Numbered from the stretch's first letter, positions 35,101 through 48,420 are shown. The stretch is DNA of 64,000 bases from Gorsachius magnificus (GCA_034008185.1 CM067085.1:58696602-58760601); one strand, 5' to 3'. Notes: a model not told the origin generated them from the sequence alone. Translations and numbers: made by a program.

Positions 35101-37583
35101 CTCTCTTTTGTAATTCCCACTTTTTTTCCTGGAGATAAAAATGAAGATTTTTTTTTTTTTAATAAATTCTAATTTGAGCAGCACTGAACATAGCCTGACA
35201 CTCTGCAGAAGCATACAAGAGCACAGAGAACTATTCTCAGGATACTTTCTAATACAGTTTAAGGAATTGCTGACATTTAAAGTCAGCAGCCCATTTTACG
35301 CATTACATAGCGCCTCTGACTGCATTACCTCCTCCTGATTTTTGCTAGCACGTATGAGAAGAACCAGGCTCCAGCAGTACTGCCAGGAACAAATCAATGA
35401 CAAACGGAAACCACTTAGATAGTGTTAAATCACATTTATGTAAAGGTCCAGTCAATGCCAAGCTGATGGCATTAGTGATTTAAAGCACTTTACCATATGC
35501 AGGGCCCCTCACTGTACCTTGAAATGCCATTTAAAAAAAAAAGCTTTCTAAACATCTATACTGCTTAAAGTAGTGTGAAAACATAGCAATTTCCGAGGCA
35601 AAGGTGAAGTTTCGCTTCTGGAAACTTGAAAACCAAACTGCAGAGCAGGCAAGTAAAGGATAACTTGTGCATCCACCCCTACCCCTTCTTTAAAGAAGGC
35701 TACAAGAGAGAACTTGCTTGAATTTATTTTGTATTTTTAATTCACAAATGCCAAGAGAGTCATTTGTATTTTGCCTTTTTTTTTTTTTTTGTGGAGGATA
35801 TCAGCGCATCCGGGAAGTTGCAAAATCAAGAAGTACGTAAGATACAAAATAATTCCTCCGTCCTGTGATTGCACCCCAGTACAGTACTTACAGGGGAAAG
35901 AAAAATTTATTTTGCATCGAAGGCCTTTTCTGCAGCTCTTTGCAAGCCTATTCTCTTTATATGCAAGAAAACTTACTCAGCTACAAATACATGTGATTAA
36001 TTCCTTAGAGAAAACTACTCTAAGGGTTTTAATAAAAAATTACATCTTTCCCATTGGATGGTATGTTGTGGTAAAAGCACACCATTTTGGGTATAGGTTG
36101 GAAATCCTCCCCTGTCATTAACATAGTTCTTGGAGTAATTTTTAGAAGCGCATTGATCTCATCCCAGCTATACGTCACAGAACAGCTAGCAGAAACCAGC
36201 AGACACCAGTGTCCTGAAATTGAGGAGAAAAAGTAAAAAACTCACATTTGCAGGCAGGAGTAGGAGACTGAACAGGCAATTTCTGTGAGACTGGAAGTGC
36301 CATAGGAGCTCAGCCCTGTTTTTTAAAGTGAGGTGTGTGCGCAGGTGAGAATTTAATTCTCACTGAAGGACATGGCCTTTGGGAGCCTGGGTCATTCCTG
36401 GACATGGTCTTGGGCTCTGGGCACCGATTTATGGAGGCAGAAGTAAAGCTGCTCTCCTCTGAGCTGCTGCGAACACGAGCAGCCCCAAGCTAAGCCCCTT
36501 ATGCCATCTTTCCGTCACGGCCGCCGCCTCAGCTTTGCTTTGATTTACAGCTCTCAGCTTCAGGATTTAAGGACATTTGCAGCATCAGCTGCTGTGCTGG
36601 GAAATGAGCCCTGCCTGGAAAGCATAAATAATAAAGGTCTGGTATGTTATTGGGCTTGAAAACCCACCGAGGAAAACTGATTTTATCATTATAAAGGCAA
36701 AGCCATGGAAAGGGTTAGCAAGAATGAAAGCTAATCAATGGAAGCACAGCCCCCACAGGCAGATCACAGCTCACAGCCGGACAAGGAACAAGACAGGTCA
36801 GGCCTGAGAGCAGAGGCACAGCCACGCGTGTCTGCAGGGTTTGACCTCTCTTCTTCCAACCTCAGGCTCTTTTCTATCCTGAGTTAAGATTACCAGAGTG
36901 ACTGGAGTGAGATTCCAGTGCTTTCCTGTGCACCCACAGCACATGGCTAATCCAGACCCAACGGTGCTATGTGGCTGAGGAAAAAGGTTAACACGGTACG
37001 ATGCGAAAGCATCCGAATTATGCTCTGCTGGTTCCCTGACAGCTGTGGATACAGCTGTGGAAGGGGGCTGGCTTGTTTCCTCCCAGGAAAGTGGAAAAAA
37101 ATAATCAATGCTTATCCACCTTTAGTTTGTAAACTACAACTACCCGGACATGCACACACGTGCACTCACACGAAATCAGCCCCTGTCTCCCAGCTCCCGT
37201 GCAGGAGATGAAAGCTTTGGGTTGGTTTCCCGGAGAAAAGGTTTGAAACTCAGGATTGCTGAGGCACAAAGCAGATGAGCTGGGACTGATTAACTGTGTA
37301 TATAAACACTCCTTAACAGCAAAGGGACTCGAGCACCCATGTGCTGCCATGCATGAGAAGATCTTTACAAAAAGATGCTATCAGTGTGCTCTGATGAGTC
37401 TGAATCACATGAAACTACCATTACATTGAAAAGGGGCACGGCACGTTTACCAGGGTGTTTTCTTTTAAATGACCCATTCGGCTCTTAGGACAATTCCCCC
37501 AAAAGGCAGCAGCAGATTGGCTCTTCTTTCAGAAGAAAATGCTAAATATGCATGCGTGTGCCGGAAGGGGGGAATCATGTTAT

Positions 37584-37670
37584 TGAACCGATTCAGTTTC
37601 TTACTTCAATACTACTTCCACTCGTGCAGTTTCCTGTGACTTTGAAACCGCAGTGAAGAAACCGATTTCT
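37584..37670. promoter_or_regulatory. Repeated GAAACCG (IRF/ISRE-like) boxes
   Basis: GAAACCG occurs at 37644-37650 and 37658-37664, spaced 14 bases, and a variant GAACCGATTC lies near 37585. GAAA repeats are the core of IRF and ISRE elements. They lie 0.4-0.5 kb before the probable JAK1 CpG island, so interferon feedback on JAK1 is a possible but untested role. Confidence 0.3.
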
Positions 37671-37703
37671 CTGTGCAGACAGAATAGCGCGTCTCCTCAT
37701 TTT

Positions 37704-37729
37704 GGTGTAAACACCGAGTTGTTTACACC
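37704..37729. promoter_or_regulatory. Inverted pair of forkhead-like motifs
   Basis: GGTGTAAACA (37704-37713) and TGTTTACACC (37720-37729) are exact reverse complements separated by six bases. TGTTTAC is the forkhead (FOX) core, so two sites face each other just before the CpG island. Confidence 0.5.
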
Positions 37730-38039
37730 GGCTTACTCACGCCTGTGTGAGGCTAGGGATAGGGCTGTAGGTTTTTTAAAGATGATCCAAATACGCCGCT
37801 AGCTCAGCCCGCACCCCAGCAGACGCCGGACGCCTGCGGAGATGACAGCTACGGCCTCGGCTCTGGGGTGGCAAAGACAACCCCGCAACTTCACCACCGT
37901 CCGCACGGCGCCAGAACGCATGTTGGCTGTGGGCGTTTTTAAGCACCTACTGCTAAACCCCCGGGTGCTGACCCGGGCACTGGGCTGGCCTCCCACCACA
38001 CCCACCGGTGTTACCTCACTTTACACCAGCCAGGAGACA

Positions 38040-38640
38040 GATCCACTTTAAACCCCCCCCGCCTTCTCTCTGACCGGCCTCCGGGCACGCCGCTGCGGCC
38101 TAGGCAGGGCCGTCCCCGCCGGGGCTCGGCGGCCTCTGAGGGCCTGAACCGCCTCCTGCCCCCCAGCCGGGCGCGGCCTCCCCCCCCCCAGCCCAGGGCG
38201 GCGAGAGACGGCCGCGGCAAGGCGCCACCCCTGGGCGGGCCCGTCCCGGCGCTGCTCCGCAGGCGGGCGCCGCCGCCGCCGTGCCGGGACCGCCGCCCTG
38301 CCGCTGTCGAGCGCCCGCGGGCTTCGCTCTCGCACACCCGGGCCGGGCCGAGTCGCGCAGCCCCCCAGCCCCGCGGGGCCGTGGCTGAGCGGCGCGGCCG
38401 CTCTGCCTCGCCTTACGCCCGCCCCGCCGCCCGCGACCGCGGGTCCAGCCGCCGGGCCGGGCGCCGGGCCGGGGGGGGCGCGGGGCTTCCCCCGGCGGCC
38501 GCGCCGGCCCCTTCCCGGGCTCAGCGCGGCAGCCGGGCCCGGGTCCGTCGCCTGAGCTGGGGTGTGCGGTGCCGCTGGCGCCCCGCGCGGGAGTTTTGGG
38601 TGGGGTCGCCGGGGAAGCCCGGGGCTGGTGGGAGTGGGTG
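38040..38640 (+). promoter_or_regulatory. JAK1: CpG island, probable main JAK1 promoter and first exon
   Basis: About 600 bases dense in CpG, with GC boxes and no TATA. In amniotes JAK1 lies head-to-head with AK4 and beyond mir-101-1, so a + strand start for JAK1 is expected here. JAK1 is the cytoplasmic tyrosine kinase of interferon and gp130/common-gamma cytokine receptors, and its first exons are non-coding in mammals. I could not fix the first donor; CAG|GTAACC at about 38963 is the best match downstream, and GTGAGG at about 38685 is another. No JAK1 coding sequence is seen, so the assignment rests on gene order. Confidence 0.5.
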
Positions 38641-40532
38641 ACATTAAAAAATACCCAGGCGCTCGTCAGCAAGCTGGGACCCCCCGTGAGGTTACAGGAG
38701 TCGTGGGTCTTTGCAAGTGGAGCTGCAGTGGAGATACTGCTGCCTTGCGCTTCTGTGCAAATTAAGGGCTTGGAAAAATTGATTGGGTCCAGCTGTCAGT
38801 CTGGTGTCTGTTCCTGTGTTAGGAATAGAGACACGCTCTGGACATCTTTCAAACCCCCTCTGCAGGTCCTCCTTTCTCGAAAGGTGGTGACAGCTGTCGT
38901 GCAGGCAGGTCGCCTTTTGGTTGGATGCTCTCACCCAAAAGGGCAAGCAGGGATGTGGAGCAGGTAACCTGGCCGTTGGCAAGTTGCGCCTGCTTCCCAC
39001 CTTCTTCAGACACCTAAAAACGTAATTCTGCTTTATATGTGTGTGAAAACAGTCACTATGTTGTTTGGATAATCCTGTCAAGTTGGGATTTTCAACATAT
39101 GTGTAGAAAGCTCATACATGCGGAGCACCAGGAAACCAAAGTCTGAAGCATGTCAACCCTGCTGCTAACTGTGTAGGTTGATGGCAGAAAGACAACATGG
39201 CAGTCGCTCGGTATGGCAGGAGAGGCTGGACCCGGCTCTGAACAGCCATCAAGTCTGTGCTTAGGAGGAGCTTGGAGTGGTGCTGGGGAAACGTGGCTGC
39301 TCCGATGGATTGGGGATGTGGGGATGTATTTTGAGGCACAGAGACATGGAGGGCAGATAAGTGCAGTGCAAGAAGGGGTTTTGGATTATTTTTTTTTTGG
39401 TGGCTTTTTTTGGGGAGAGAGATGGAAATAATTCAAAGTTGTGTCGGTGTTTAGACTGGACTACAGTTACCCCAATTTTGCTTGTAGAAGATTCTCTGCG
39501 ATTTTATTCTTGAGCAGAATTGTATGTACGTTGGTACCATTTTATTCACGGCTGCTGAAGCTCAGTATTAAGTTCAGTTTTGACCATATATGGGGAGTGG
39601 TAGGCATTTCCTCCTGGCACTTGTTTTTAAAACACACAGGAAGTTGCACCTTGATCTGGGTTTGTACTAGGTGACACTGAGACAGGTGCTTTGAAATACA
39701 GAGCCAATTAAGGACATACTGCTCATGTCTGAGCAAACAGCAGATCACATCGGGCTCTTGCTGTCATTTGCTGTGTTAAAAGGTAGCGATCGCACGCAGA
39801 TTTTTACACGCGTTTTTGTCAATACATTTTTAGCGATTCAGTTGTCCTTAAATACCTTGCTTCTCTAAGTATCTGCAAGCCATTTGCCCCAAAGCCCAGT
39901 GGGACAGAGAATATACTATGCTCTTACAGAGCAAAACTGCAGTTATTTGACCTTTGGGAAAGGTTAGGTGACAAGCTTGTAAAAAGCCAGGTTGACTGGG
40001 TTTAAATTTGCACAAGAATATAGACAACTTTAAGTTTGTGAACTCCTGGAAGTCTCTGCACTACAAAAATATTTCAGAATTAATTTCGAAGTGGCTTTTT
40101 TGAGAGGTAGATTCTGTAAATCTTGAATTGTTCAAGAATATGCTGTTTCTGTATGTCCCGATTGACTTGCCTGTTCAATGAGTTTATTTAAAAAACAAAT
40201 GAGAAGCAAGATCTGGAGAGAATGCCTAATACCAAAGCTTTGGAAAGCAAACCTGTATCAGTTGCAAAGCAAAAAGTTGAAGTATACCTGAAATGGACAG
40301 ACTCAGTGGGTAAAATCAACATACCTTTTAAACTCGTTTTTTCCTTAGTCAAACAGTCTGTAGTTTAAACTTACTTTAATTCTTCCCCTTACCTCTTGGG
40401 GGGCTGAAAGATTCTTGGTTGGAAGAATAAGTGATACTAACTCAGTAAGTTTAGACAGACACTTCTGTAGTAGCTCACAGTCTCACAAATGAAAGATTGA
40501 ATTCACAGAAACCAGCTTCCCTTTTTTGTGTA

Positions 40533-40611
40533 GAGGCGAAAAATCTTTCCGTTTTCGTAGGCAGCATCCTGACAGTGATGCCTGCTGTTGTGGGCAGGAA
40601 GATTTCGCCTC
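40533..40611. other. Unassigned 79-base microRNA-like hairpin
   Basis: The lower stem pairs GAGGCGAAAAATCTTTCC (40533-40550) with GGAAGATTTCGCCTC (40597-40611), 15 pairs with three bulged bases. The upper stem pairs GGCAGCATC (40560-40568) with GATGCCTGC (40577-40585), one bulge, closing an 8-base loop. The size is that of a pre-miRNA, but the internal loop is large. It matches no miRNA I know. Confidence 0.35.
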
Positions 40612-43600
40612 TTTCCGAACAACATACTTCCCCATCCTCCCTCGATTTGGGGGTGAAACACCTTTTTCACCTGCAGAACTGGCCTCAGGTTTCTTGGAAT
40701 CTTGCTGCTGCCTGACTTGGTATGAGGAAGAGATGTTCAAAATACAGCATAAACCCAAATGGAGAACCACTGAATCTGTACCCTGTTGGGCACAAATTGC
40801 ACAAGAAAGAGCTGCTCTATGTGTATGTGAAGAGGAACGTGTTTGGATTGTTTTGAGGGGTTAAAGCTTTTATACATAAAAACCAAACCCTTAAGACTGG
40901 TTTGTATTTAGATGTGAAAAGCATTGTTATGAGAACCTATGAACCAGAAGGCATGCTGAGAAGCCAGGTTATAGAGAGAAGACTGAGTTGGGTCTTGGTT
41001 TCTGACTTGTCTCATGTCCAACAGCAATTAAAAATGACAAAATGTTTTCTTTTGGACGACAAACTGGTGATATTCACGTTATTCTTTTGTAGCCTGTCCC
41101 ACAGGTTGCAAGTTTGTAAAGATTGGGCATTATTCCTGTAAATGCACCCAGAGTTGCTCTAGATCTCTAAAGCACTTAAAACGCAATTAGATTTCAGGTA
41201 TTGGTAATGGCAAACCCTTGCTGAATTGATAGAAAATGGCTTTTATAGTTCAAGCACGTGATTCAGTCAGTTAATACTCAGAGCCTGCCTTTTGCAAAGA
41301 AAGCTTTTTCATGGGCTGATACTGCTCAGTTTTGGTAGTAGGGAAAGACAAATATGCTTGAACGTCTTCAAGGAGGAAAGTAGAGTCTCAAAAGAACAGC
41401 ACCTTGGGTGTTCACCAGCTAAATTGTTACTTCCATCTATTGCTATAGTTTCTATACAGTACATGAAGTGACAGATTAGGGGGAATTATTCTGCTCACTC
41501 ACTTGATGTCTTTAGCAGCGCTTTAGGTACTCCATCCAGTATTTGTTTTCTCCATTCACCTGATCCTTCCAAAAACCTCAAACAATGCTAAAAAATACTA
41601 GGTTACTAGAAAAAGTTGATGATGGTTGTTTTGGGCAAATTGATTGCAATTTCTCTGGGAGGGGGGGAGTGAGGAAGTGTGATTTAGTGGTTTTGATGTC
41701 CTGGTCCGTTGAATACAGGTGGCTTTTTAAGGAACAGGTCCTGACATTCTTCTTCATGCTGAAAGGCTTATAAGACTGCAGACAGTTTTGCTGGCTAGAG
41801 TAATCCTTGTTTTTTCCCTGAACTGGTTAGATAAATATAACATAAATTGCATAACTGACAGAAAAAGTGAACTACAGGAAACGGGAAGAGCAGCTTTGAC
41901 TTGGAAAAGTATAGTCTGATTGCGTATCATTACCTTTTACCATCCTCTGGCACTGTATGAGTTGTTTAGTAACAGTGACATGAATATGGTTCTCTGCATG
42001 TTATATGATTATGATTATACTTTAAAACAGCTGGCCCATAAAATTGTTCTGTTAGATCCTGCAGGATGTGAAGGTAAGATAGGAAATAAAGGAAAAGAAC
42101 TGGAAGTCGGTGGAAAAGTAGGGGATGTATACACCATCCTGAACTATGGAGCAAGGTAGTGGTGAAAGCCTGGGGAAAATCAAATTGGAGTTTTTGTTTG
42201 AGGAGGAACCCACCTGCACAGAGTTAAGATTCTGCACAAGTGCAGTTATAGCTACCAAAGAATGGGAAAGTTGTTCGTATTAGAGTAAGTGGCTTGGTGT
42301 TGCTATTGATTCTGCTTTGTCAGCAGTTCTGATAGTAAACAAACAGTCTTCCAGAAATACCAAGTCACTGTTCTACTGTAGCTATGGAGCTCCCAAAGTA
42401 GCAGCAAGGGCTTGCTAGCAAAGAGCAAGCTTTTACGAGGTGGCTGGCTTCAAGAAACTCATCAATCGTAAATGCATATATCTAGTAGCTTTGCCCTATG
42501 AAGTATTGTGGACTTGAAGCTGGTCTGCTACATAAAGGAGGGTCTGCTAATAAATTGAATAAATTAAGTTTTTAATGTTATATTTTCTGACTTTTGAAGC
42601 ATGTAGGATTTACCATGAGTCAAGCCTGTGTGTATACTGGAGGAGGAGATGGGAAGGTTCACAAAGATAAGGACTCAGTTTGCAGGTGGATAAGCACATA
42701 ATGCAGCATTTGATGGGTTAAGAAGCCTTGGGATGTTTTAATCTCAGCTGTGTCATCGGCCAGGCCTGACAACCTGTTTATTCCTTCATTGCGTTTCTCC
42801 CCCACTGTCTCCTGGAAATGCAGTATTCCCTCCCCAGTCCCCAAACGCTTAATTCCCTTTGAACACGAAATCTAAGTGACAACTGCTATTCATGCTTCCA
42901 GGAGAAAATTCCTATAGGAAAATTTGCATATTCCTCAGACTGTGCTATGCAATCTCCCTTGTTTGCGGAGTGGATCTGAGAGCGGCCCCAGCTTGTTGAG
43001 GCACCGATACATAAATACAGTGCAAGTTCTTAGCAGTTTTGGACACCCAAGTGCTGTTTAAACTGTTCTTTGAGTGTTTAATTTCCTGTCATTTCCAGCT
43101 ATTTGAAGACTGAGCAGAATCTGGATTGCCCATCATGTGGCCCAGTTGGAATTTAGCAGGGTATTGAAATATTTAATTTTATTAGTGGTACTCTTAATAA
43201 TTACACTTCAATCTGGGGCGTATTCTGTCCAAGTAACTTTGTTGGTCTTCCACTTCAGATCTTTTAAACTACTTAATTTTACTGGCTGGAAGTTGAGATT
43301 GAGGTAATGTTGACTCATGCTATTTTGAACAGGGAAAAAATCTTGTTCAATCTAGGAGGTTGTACCTAGATCTGCTGTGAGAGCTACTGTGCCTAGGGCT
43401 GTGCTGGAAACAGCAGTTCTGGAAAAAAAATCCTTAAAACTTTTGTGTCAGGAGGAAGGACGGATCTAAGCCTTCTACTTTTGTAGATAAGGAAAGTGAA
43501 GCAGACCACGCTAGATCTGTGACTTGGACCAGGGGAGCGAGGGAGGAGAGGGAACACTAGCAAGAAATGTATTTGTATGTAGACTCAGTTTTTCAGGAAA

Positions 43601-45358
43601 TGAATTTGGCAGAACTAGCTTTTATACTCATTTTGAGACACTAGAGGCACAAAGAGATACATTAAACAAAACAAACCTTAAAAGCCTTGGCACTTTTACA
43701 GTCTAAATAACTTCCTGTTGCTTGCTGTCCATAAATACCTGTCTCTGCACCCCTCTGGATTTTACCAGACTATAATAACAAATTCAAAGCAGGTTTTTTT
43801 GTTGGTTCTTTGTTTGTTTGGTTTTTTTAATAAAGCTATATTAGTTTCTAGGGCATTAGATGTTTAAGGGGAGGAAAAAAAAGATGTATAAAAGGTTCCG
43901 TCTAGCTTAAGTGTTGCATTAGGCTCAGTCTTTTATGTTTAAATCTACTATTTTGCATAGGGTTTTCTTTTGTCCCTAGGATGTCAAGCTCTCATCTTAA
44001 CTCAAACTGGTGGCCTCCTGCATGGAAAGAAAATGTGGCCACCCTCAGTTCTGAGGTTTTTGATCAAGAACAACTATAAGCTGGCATTTGCAGTTCACTT
44101 TATATGGTTTTCTTGTACACTCTGTCTTTCATGTTTACTGAAGATGCATAAGAAATAACCTTTCACTTCCTGAACGCTTTGGTATTTCACTTTTCCTCAA
44201 AGTATGGCAAAACAGATGTTAATAATTTTGAAATTGCCAGAGCCCATCTATTTAGAGAGTTTAAAAGTTCAGAATCAGTGAGCCTGACCTGTATGTATCA
44301 GCCTCTGTTGTCACCCTTTACAGCTCTATAACCTGTGCTAGAGCGCTCTGTTCTACAGGAGTTATCCTCGCCTCTGAAAACAAAAGATTACAAATCCACT
44401 GTTTGCCTTTTTGTTTTTTCCTGTTACTGATTTGTGTTGCATTTGTATTAAACTGTGTTTTTTTTCCTTATTTGAATCTTCTACCCTTCTTTCTTAAGAC
44501 TTAAGCTGAAGGAAGAGAAAGGTGCCTTTGATTTCATTATTGAAGTAACAGTTGCAATTCCAAAACTTAGCACTTGCTGCCTTCCTCTGTTTCTAATGGT
44601 AAAGTCTATTTGAGTGGTCTGCAGGCCATAATGGACACCACCTTCTTCTGAAACAGTGTCATAACCTCATAACTTTTCTAACTGTTTTTCTATTAGAAAC
44701 ATCAGCGCCTGGCTTAGGCAGAGCATGGCTAAAATGTATTTTATTTGACTGTTATATATTGATTTTTTAGAAAGTCTCATAATAACTCTGTACACTAAAG
44801 ACAGGGAATAGTCAAGAGTTCATACAGATTCTGGAAAGTGCTGGTATAGTCAGAGAAAAGGAGCCTGTCAAATCCCCATTTTTTTGAAGGGTCATAAAAG
44901 TTCATTGCCAAGAAAACTTCTATGTGTGTTCGTGCTGCTGTATCATTTCCCTTGTGAAGGGAACATAGAGGTTGTGTTTATTGATGATATAGAACAAGCC
45001 CCCGTAGCCTGATGAACATGTTGTACATAGATGCAAGTCGCTAGCACAAGCATTGCCAACTGGGATTCTCACCCAGAAGCCTTTGTCTTACTACCAGCAT
45101 CACCTGGAAAAAATCAGTTTGTGTTTTTGTTGTGGTTTTTTTTGTTTTTTTGTTTTTTTTAATATCACCACTTATTTTACTATTAATTCATGGCCATGAA
45201 CACATTTCTTATAAGTGTGGAAGTGATTAATACAGAAGAGCATGTGTTTGATTTCACTGTCTAAGCCACTGGTGGTAAGTGAAAGGACATATAGGGATAA
45301 CTGACTTAAAAGAGCTTCGTTTTTGCAAAAGGAACAAGAGCTATCTTCTGCCAAGTTT

Positions 45359-45375
45359 AAAAAAAAAAAAAAAAA
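45359..45375. repeat. A17 homopolymer
   Basis: A simple A run. T-rich low-complexity sequence lies just upstream (about 45119-45163). Confidence 0.9.
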
Positions 45376-48003
45376 GTCCTGCGGGTTTTACAGTCCTTTC
45401 AGCTTCCTGTACATGTGACTTACAACACAGCCAAGTTACATCTATATATGCACGATACGTCAGCAGACAGAGGGCTCACTTTGCTTAAAAAAAGGCACCT
45501 TTTAAATCCTGAATGCTCAGTATATGCCAGCACAGCCTTAAACAACTAAAACCTAAGATGCCAGTCACATTAGCTTGGCTGTGTACAGATTAACTGTTCA
45601 CCCTTTGTTGGTATTGACGGAAAGTAATAGAAGTGTGTGGTACCTCCAGGTTTAATCACGTTGTGTTCTTACAAGTTTGCCATCAAATTAAGTGAAAGAT
45701 GAGCCCACATTTTTGTTAGCTTACGGTGTGTGTGGGGAGGGAGGACGTAAGCAGTGCTGCCCAGGGTATTGTGGAGGCCATGGTTTCACGTTGCAGATCA
45801 CAGCAGCACCATCTTAAGGCACTCCTGTTGTGGCATGTCACCCCTTCGGTTGAGCAACTAGCCTGCTCTGATGGATACCTCTTCCAGCTCAGAAGACTTC
45901 TCATCAGCTCCCTCCCCTGCCTTCCACACGGATGTGCGAACCTGGACGCTGTGTTGTGAAAATCCTGCCTAAGAAACATCAGTATGCTTTTAAGTGGAAG
46001 CAGTTTAACTTCTTCATATAGCCCAGTGTACACAAAATATTTTCCTCTAGAGCTGACTTGCACCACAGCCTATACCTATTAACGTGCTTTGTGCGTCATT
46101 TAGCATGCAGAGAAGCATTTATACAGAACCACCCTCTTGCTCTGTATACTTGGAGAATTAATTTTACATCACAGGGGCAGGACCTGCCAACCTATAAATC
46201 TGTGGTAGGACTCTGCCTCTTTAGGGAGAGAAATCTGGATCATGCATTACCTTCACCTCTGCTATGTTGGCACAACCTCATCACGTGCCTTGAGATTGTT
46301 TCATGCTTTCTCTGATGAACAAATTCTTAGGACCTTTTTCAATCCATTTTATCTTTGTTACTTAACTGCTTGATGAAGTTTAATTAGCAGTTAATGTAAA
46401 CTGCTGTGCTTGTTTGTGTACATGTATGCTGCTAACTCCCATTTGTCTTCAGAGTTCCACACAGGCTCAGTTTCTCACAGGCAAATCAGTGCATATCAGT
46501 GGAGTAATTACATAAAGAACTTGATTTGTCTGAGCTTTGTGGCGTGTTCAGCCTTCAAAATACAGCTGAGATCCAAACTGCTGTCTCTCTGTGGTAATTT
46601 TGCTGAAGCTGGAAATAAGATTTACTGCACATTTCGGCTCGTATTTTTAAAACAATTTAATCAGTGCTAGTTCTGTATTAAAGGCCAAGATAGCTTGCAG
46701 ATATGCACACCACCACTTGAGATCTACCATCCCCCAGGTGTTTACTGCTCCCTTTCTGTTGGGAGGCACTGCCGTCCTCCCCGCAGTTGAACCATGTACG
46801 CTTCCGTTTTTTTGCCAATAAAGACTGGTAACCACCAGTAAAATAGTAACATCTTCATCAGGCTGTGCTGCCTGTACAAAGCATGTACATCTGCTCACAG
46901 CCAAAGTACTTTTAGAACTGTTTTAGGGTATGTCCTAATAACTGAATTATGCTTTAAAAGAGAATCTTCTTTCTTAGACATGGCTTAGAAATTCTTAAAA
47001 GCAGTGGAGATCAGTGAAAGCTGACCATTTCAAGGTGTTTGTTTTTCAAAGCCTATTGTCACCCAGTTTAAGAGATGGGGAAAGTTGAGAGTAGCAGGCA
47101 GGACTGACATACTGATCTTAATCTTGTAAACAAATGCGCACTTATGGTCCTACAAAGCTATTCTCCTGGTTTTAGTGGGCCATCTCATGGTGTGTACTCG
47201 TAGAGAGGGCACAGCCTCTACAAATCCTTAACACACAATTTGCTGAGCCCCAACCAGAAGCTTAACCTGTTGTATCTCTGTGTTAATAGAGATTAATTTT
47301 TCAGGACTTACTTTAGAATCAAACTCTTCTTAAGAGTAATTAGTATGACATAGTTCTGTAGAGCCGCAAGTAGTCTACTCTATGAACATCCCATTATAAA
47401 ATGTGCTAAAATGGGGTAATTTCCTTTCCCCCATATGTCTCTGTCTCATTCATAGTTAGGGATGAACTATAAAATATCTTTTAAATGGGGAGGAGGAGAA
47501 GGTACCTTATTGGGAATGTGACCTGAGAAGTCAAATAATGTGGAGAAGCCTAGTGTGATGGGTGTTCTGCAATAGATTGGTGACTTAGAAATGCTATTGT
47601 AGATTTCTGTCTTGATTTTGCATATTGAGACCCACATCAAGTTTTCTTAGTTTATAGCTGAAGTATATCTTCCTGGTTTGATTTGCATTTGATCTTGTTC
47701 ATTTCCAGAAGCTGTGACCTTAAAATTAACTAGTGTATTTTTTCATGTGTGAGCATGAGTAATGTAGGGGGTGTGTGTGTGCAGGAGGGGCTCAGTCCAA
47801 TTAATTTTGCAATAATTCTGTGCTCTTTTCTTTTTCATATTATGATTTCATGGCTGTGGTCTTGTTCTAAGTCAAAGGCACTGGATTTATGCAAAGAAAA
47901 ATAATTTGATCCTAATTTGGTTTTTATAAGGCAAAATGTCATCTTATGCTGAAGAAAACAAATAATGCTTTTAATTTGTACACCAAACAGTTCTTTCCTG
48001 ATT

Positions 48004-48222
48004 AGGGGGCTGGAACATCTTTCATGGAACACTTTAGTACCGTGAGGGTGGTCAAACCCTGGACCAGGCTGCCCAGAGGTGTTGTGGAGTCTCTATCTGT
48101 GGAGAGATTAACAACCCAACTGGGGACAGCCTGGGCAGCCGGCTCCAGCTGCCCCTACCAGAGCAGAGCTTGGAGCAGATGATCTCAAGAGGTCCCTTCC
48201 CACCTCAGCTGTTCTGTGATAT
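48004..48222 (+). mobile_element. CR1 LINE, 3' end fragment
   Basis: The stretch GTGAGGGTGGTCAAACCCTG, CAGGCTGCCCAGAGGTGTTG, GATGATCTCAAGAGGTCCCT and the final TTCTGTGAT are hallmarks of the avian CR1 3' end. A short CR1-like phrase (GGGGGCTGGAACATC) at about 48005 precedes it, which suggests an internal deletion. No open reading frame remains. It is in sense orientation with the presumed JAK1 transcript. Confidence 0.9.
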
Positions 48223-48390
48223 GGAAGTTAATTAATACCTTGATATGTCAATTTTTAATTTAATTCTGTAGTTGGATTTATTGCCAGATGAAATTTGTCC
48301 TCTAAAAAAAAAAAAGTAGACAATAATAACTAGTAAGGAATGGCTTGTTATTGAAATATGTGCTGTGCTTATTCTGTTTCCCTTGCCACG

Positions 48391-48420
48391 TCTGTTTACT
48401 GTCTTGTTACAGTAAACAGA
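48391..48420. repeat. Perfect 12 bp inverted repeat with 6-base loop
   Basis: TCTGTTTACTGT (48391-48402) and ACAGTAAACAGA (48409-48420) are exact reverse complements. Each arm contains the forkhead core TGTTTAC. Confidence 0.9.

Larger units (their letters stand above)
26750..37500. other. Non-coding stretch between mir-101-1 and the JAK1 promoter
   Basis: No exon or RNA gene is recognised. It holds an old amniote-type repeat remnant near 30.9 kb, a 25-base near-perfect palindrome (32145-32169), a CCA-rich run (about 33776-33813), and a lone TATATAAG (about 33503) with an AATAAA 200 bases on (33707-33712). If JAK1 has an upstream alternative start near 23 kb, as in mammals, this would be its intron. 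Confidence 0.5.

Noticed and set aside
38048..38672. Open frames of 190-198 codons on the - strand in the 38 kb island
   Set aside because: They are Pro/Arg/Ala-rich chance frames in a CpG island with no conserved motif.
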